This document shows positions 62,479-64,000 of a stretch of 64,000 nt of DNA, piece by piece. The stretch comes from Tropicibacter alexandrii. Its GTDB lineage: Bacteria > Pseudomonadota > Alphaproteobacteria > Rhodobacterales > Rhodobacteraceae. How positions within the stretch are numbered: position 1 is the first letter of the stretch; every line of letters begins with the position of its first letter. The notes under the pieces were generated by a model. The model ran no database searches. It was not told the DNA's origin and saw nothing but the letters and a program-made list of their open reading frames with translations. The position numbers and the translations under genes were made by a program. The stretch lies in the NCBI RefSeq assembly GCF_003667315.2, contig NZ_RCTZ02000018.1:22116-86115 (forward strand), given 5' to 3'.

Positions 62479-62883
62479 ATGACCTCCACTCCCAACAAGT
62501 CCCGCATCACCCACGCCTTCGATAGCTCCAACGATCCCGTCGAGCAGGCAATCCTGCGGATGACGATGATCTATGCTCGACTGCGCGAGGCGATGAACAC
62601 GATAGAGGCGCTGCCGTACGAGCGCGACGAGGATATCGACGATGCGCTCTCTTCGCTCTGTGCCTTCGTTCTGCGGGAGGACATCCCGAAAGACGACATC
62701 CTGAACAGCCTCGAAGCTGCGCTCGAGTTCTTCGAGACGGCGCGAATGCCCTACGAATTCCGGGAAGCGCGCACGAGGGTCGTAGAGGCACTAACGTTTG
62801 TCCACCAGACCTGGCAGGAGGTGATGGATCGGCTCTACGCTCAGCGCCTCGTCATGTCCACTCTGGGCCGTGCCCACTGCTGA
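62479..62883 (+). CDS. Protein of unknown function beside the PemK-like gene
   Basis: A 134-residue acidic helical protein starting MTSTPNKSRITHAFDS. It contains RLREAMNTIEALPYERDEDID and a helical C-terminus. It lies 84 bases downstream of the possible toxin gene in the same direction. Antitoxins often precede their toxins, so the pair is uncertain. Confidence 0.5.
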   Translation: MTSTPNKSRITHAFDSSNDPVEQAILRMTMIYARLREAMNTIEALPYERDEDIDDALSSLCAFVLREDIPKDDILNSLEAALEFFETARMPYEFREARTRVVEALTFVHQTWQEVMDRLYAQRLVMSTLGRAHC

Positions 62884-63050
62884 CATCATCAAGGCCTGTG
62901 CGCATTCGCGCGCGGGCCATTCGCGATTCTGCTGTTGAGGAGGGAGGGGAGCTATGCCCTCTGATGCGTCCGCCATGTCTGCTTCGTGATGCCAACAGAC
63001 ACTTCACAAGGGTGCGACATGTTGGCGTGAACGCATCGAATTCCGCCACA

Positions 63051-63074
63051 AATGTGTGGCAAAATGTGTGGCAA
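63051..63074. repeat. Right tandem 11-mer, candidate integrase arm site
   Basis: Exact copy of the 24-base block at 54582-54605 (two AATGTGTGGCA units), same orientation, 76 bases inside the right 16-base repeat. Confidence 0.65.
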
Positions 63075-63149
63075 ATCTTAGGGTGCGAGGCTGGCCGATT
63101 TTAGTATATTTTTTAAAATCAGCCACTTAACATGTCTTGACAGCCGAAA

Positions 63150-63165
63150 AATGGCGGAGACGAAG
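63150..63165. repeat. Right 16-base direct repeat, candidate attR
   Basis: Exact copy of the 16 bases at 54483-54498. Here the match to a tRNA 3' end is slightly longer (continues GGGA), so this may also be the left end of the next element, whose integrase begins 140 bases on. Confidence 0.6.
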
Positions 63166-63305
63166 GGAGCGATACTATCCATGACATCTTGCGCAAGTTT
63201 CACCGTTATGCCATTGAAATAAAGGTATTAGGTTGAAATCTTGCATCATGCGTTCTTATGTCATCTCACCATATATTGCACCAATAGTGTATCTGGAGTG
63301 TATCC

Positions 63306-63926
63306 ATGACCACTCATCTTTCCACCGATGTTGCCATCAGGAAGTGGCGCCCGGAAACGGCTGGTGAAGCTCGAAGTGTCGGAGGACGTGATGGCTTGTA
63401 TGTTCGTGGCTGGCCGACAGGGCGCAAAGCCTTCTACCTCAGGCCAAAGACTTGGCTGAAGGTGGGCGACTACCCTGACACGAAGCTTGCGGCAGCGCGC
63501 GAAATCGCGCTGGCCGCCAAGCGGCTGCGCGGCGAAGGATATGGCATTGATGCCCTAAAAGCCGGGTTGGCCAATGCGAAGGACGCGGCGACTTTCGAGA
63601 AGATCGTCCGGGGCGAAATGCTCGGCGGTTTGAAAGATTGCGGCACGATGCGGGTTCCAACCTATGATGATCTGTGGTGCGAATGGTTCGCCGATGTCGA
63701 GCCACTGCTGCAAGCGGGTCCAAGCCGACAGCGTCCTCGATCAATTCACGTACACCATATAAGTCCCAAAATCGGATGCCGACCGATTAATGAAATTCGA
63801 CGGCGCGAAATCCATGACATCATGGTGCCCCTATTTCGTGCAAAACCAACCACAGCGGGACATGCTCTCAGCCACCTGAACAAGGTTTTTGAACTTGCCG
63901 TCACCAAAGAATTTCGAGAGGAATGA
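63306..63926 (+). pseudogene. Tyrosine recombinase with DUF4102-type N-terminus, truncated
   Basis: The first 206 residues of a phage-type integrase: the N-terminal arm domain (RKWRPETAGEARSVGGRDGLYVRGWPTGRKAFYLR, in outline) and the start of the core-binding domain. The catalytic Arg, His and Tyr are missing because the frame stops at a TGA that belongs to an unrelated sequence starting at 63924. It was probably cut by an insertion sequence. Confidence 0.75.
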
Positions 63927-64000
63927 ACCGCCCCGGGTTTGCCGGAGAGTTTTTTGTTCAAAACTTAGGCGACGTGATCAAGAGCATTTATGCTCGCGTA
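63924..64000. mobile_element. Possible insertion-sequence end, partial
   Basis: The sequence TGAACCGCCCCGGGTTTGCC begins exactly where the integrase homology stops and resembles, from memory, the terminal repeat of an IS3-type element. The rest lies beyond the window edge, so the family is not certain. Confidence 0.45.

Larger units (their letters stand above)
62884..63305. other. Gene-free right end of the mobilizable element
   Basis: A 422-base gap holding the right tandem 11-mers (63051-63074) and right 16-base repeat (63150-63165). AT-rich around 63100-63120 and 63230-63290, where the promoter of the next integrase should lie. No gene seen. Confidence 0.55.

Noticed and set aside
1..64000. 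CRISPR array
   Set aside because: No set of regularly spaced direct repeats was seen; the direct repeats found are pairs at promoters or element ends.

Overview
The window looks like a chromosomal segment of a GC-rich alphaproteobacterium, most likely a Rhodobacteraceae (Roseobacter-group) member. The evidence is the DUF3572 protein, a PleD-like protein with a degraded receiver, a cyanide-insensitive-type cydAB followed by a DUF2474 micro-ORF, an EF-hand/ECF-sigma/metal-sensor operon, and codon use close to other roseobacters. No genome name can be fixed from sequence alone.

Layout. Bases 1-16.1 kb are ordinary core genes: an H-NOX-like sensor domain running off the left edge, a non-pyrrolysine MttB-family methyltransferase, a HAD phosphatase, a diguanylate cyclase, an ECF sigma operon, a Nudix enzyme and an esterase, a LysR regulator, cydAB plus a 33-residue partner, and a fused two-domain ABC permease. 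A tRNA-Thr(UGU) at 16146-16221 marks the start of an accessory island. A large serine recombinase reads into the tRNA on the opposite strand and ends inside it.

The island (about 16.2-37.5 kb) is lower in G+C and holds small unknown genes and two large antiphage systems arranged tail to tail. One is a four-gene Hma-like operon (SNF2-type helicase with DUF3883, a small unknown protein, a DUF1156 DNA methylase, a DUF499 ATPase). The other is a RADAR operon (RdrA ATPase, RdrB adenosine deaminase). rdrB carries a +1 frameshift that separates the last metal-binding motif (SDDP) from the rest of the enzyme.

From 37.5 to 43.3 kb lies an arsenic-resistance block: an ArsR/ArsP-like permease pair, and an ArsR-ArsC fusion, arsenate-linked GAPDH, ArsJ and Acr3 operon whose four genes all overlap by ATGA. 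After a MATE exporter and a cysteine hydrolase comes a redox cluster (45.6-54.1 kb): a two-subunit molybdenum hydroxylase, an SDR with a frameshift, a cupin and four small membrane proteins. Two paralogous AraC-type regulators face the two ends of the cluster. Both divergent promoters carry the same 14-base direct repeat at 20-base spacing, which suggests one regulon.

From 54.48 to 63.17 kb is a probable mobilizable element bounded by a 16-base direct repeat, with tandem 11-base repeats just inside each end. It carries a tyrosine recombinase, a MobV-like relaxase, a single-chain restriction-methylation-specificity enzyme without a helicase, and a possible PemK/MazF-fold protein. The right edge has a second integrase cut off by what looks like the end of an insertion sequence.
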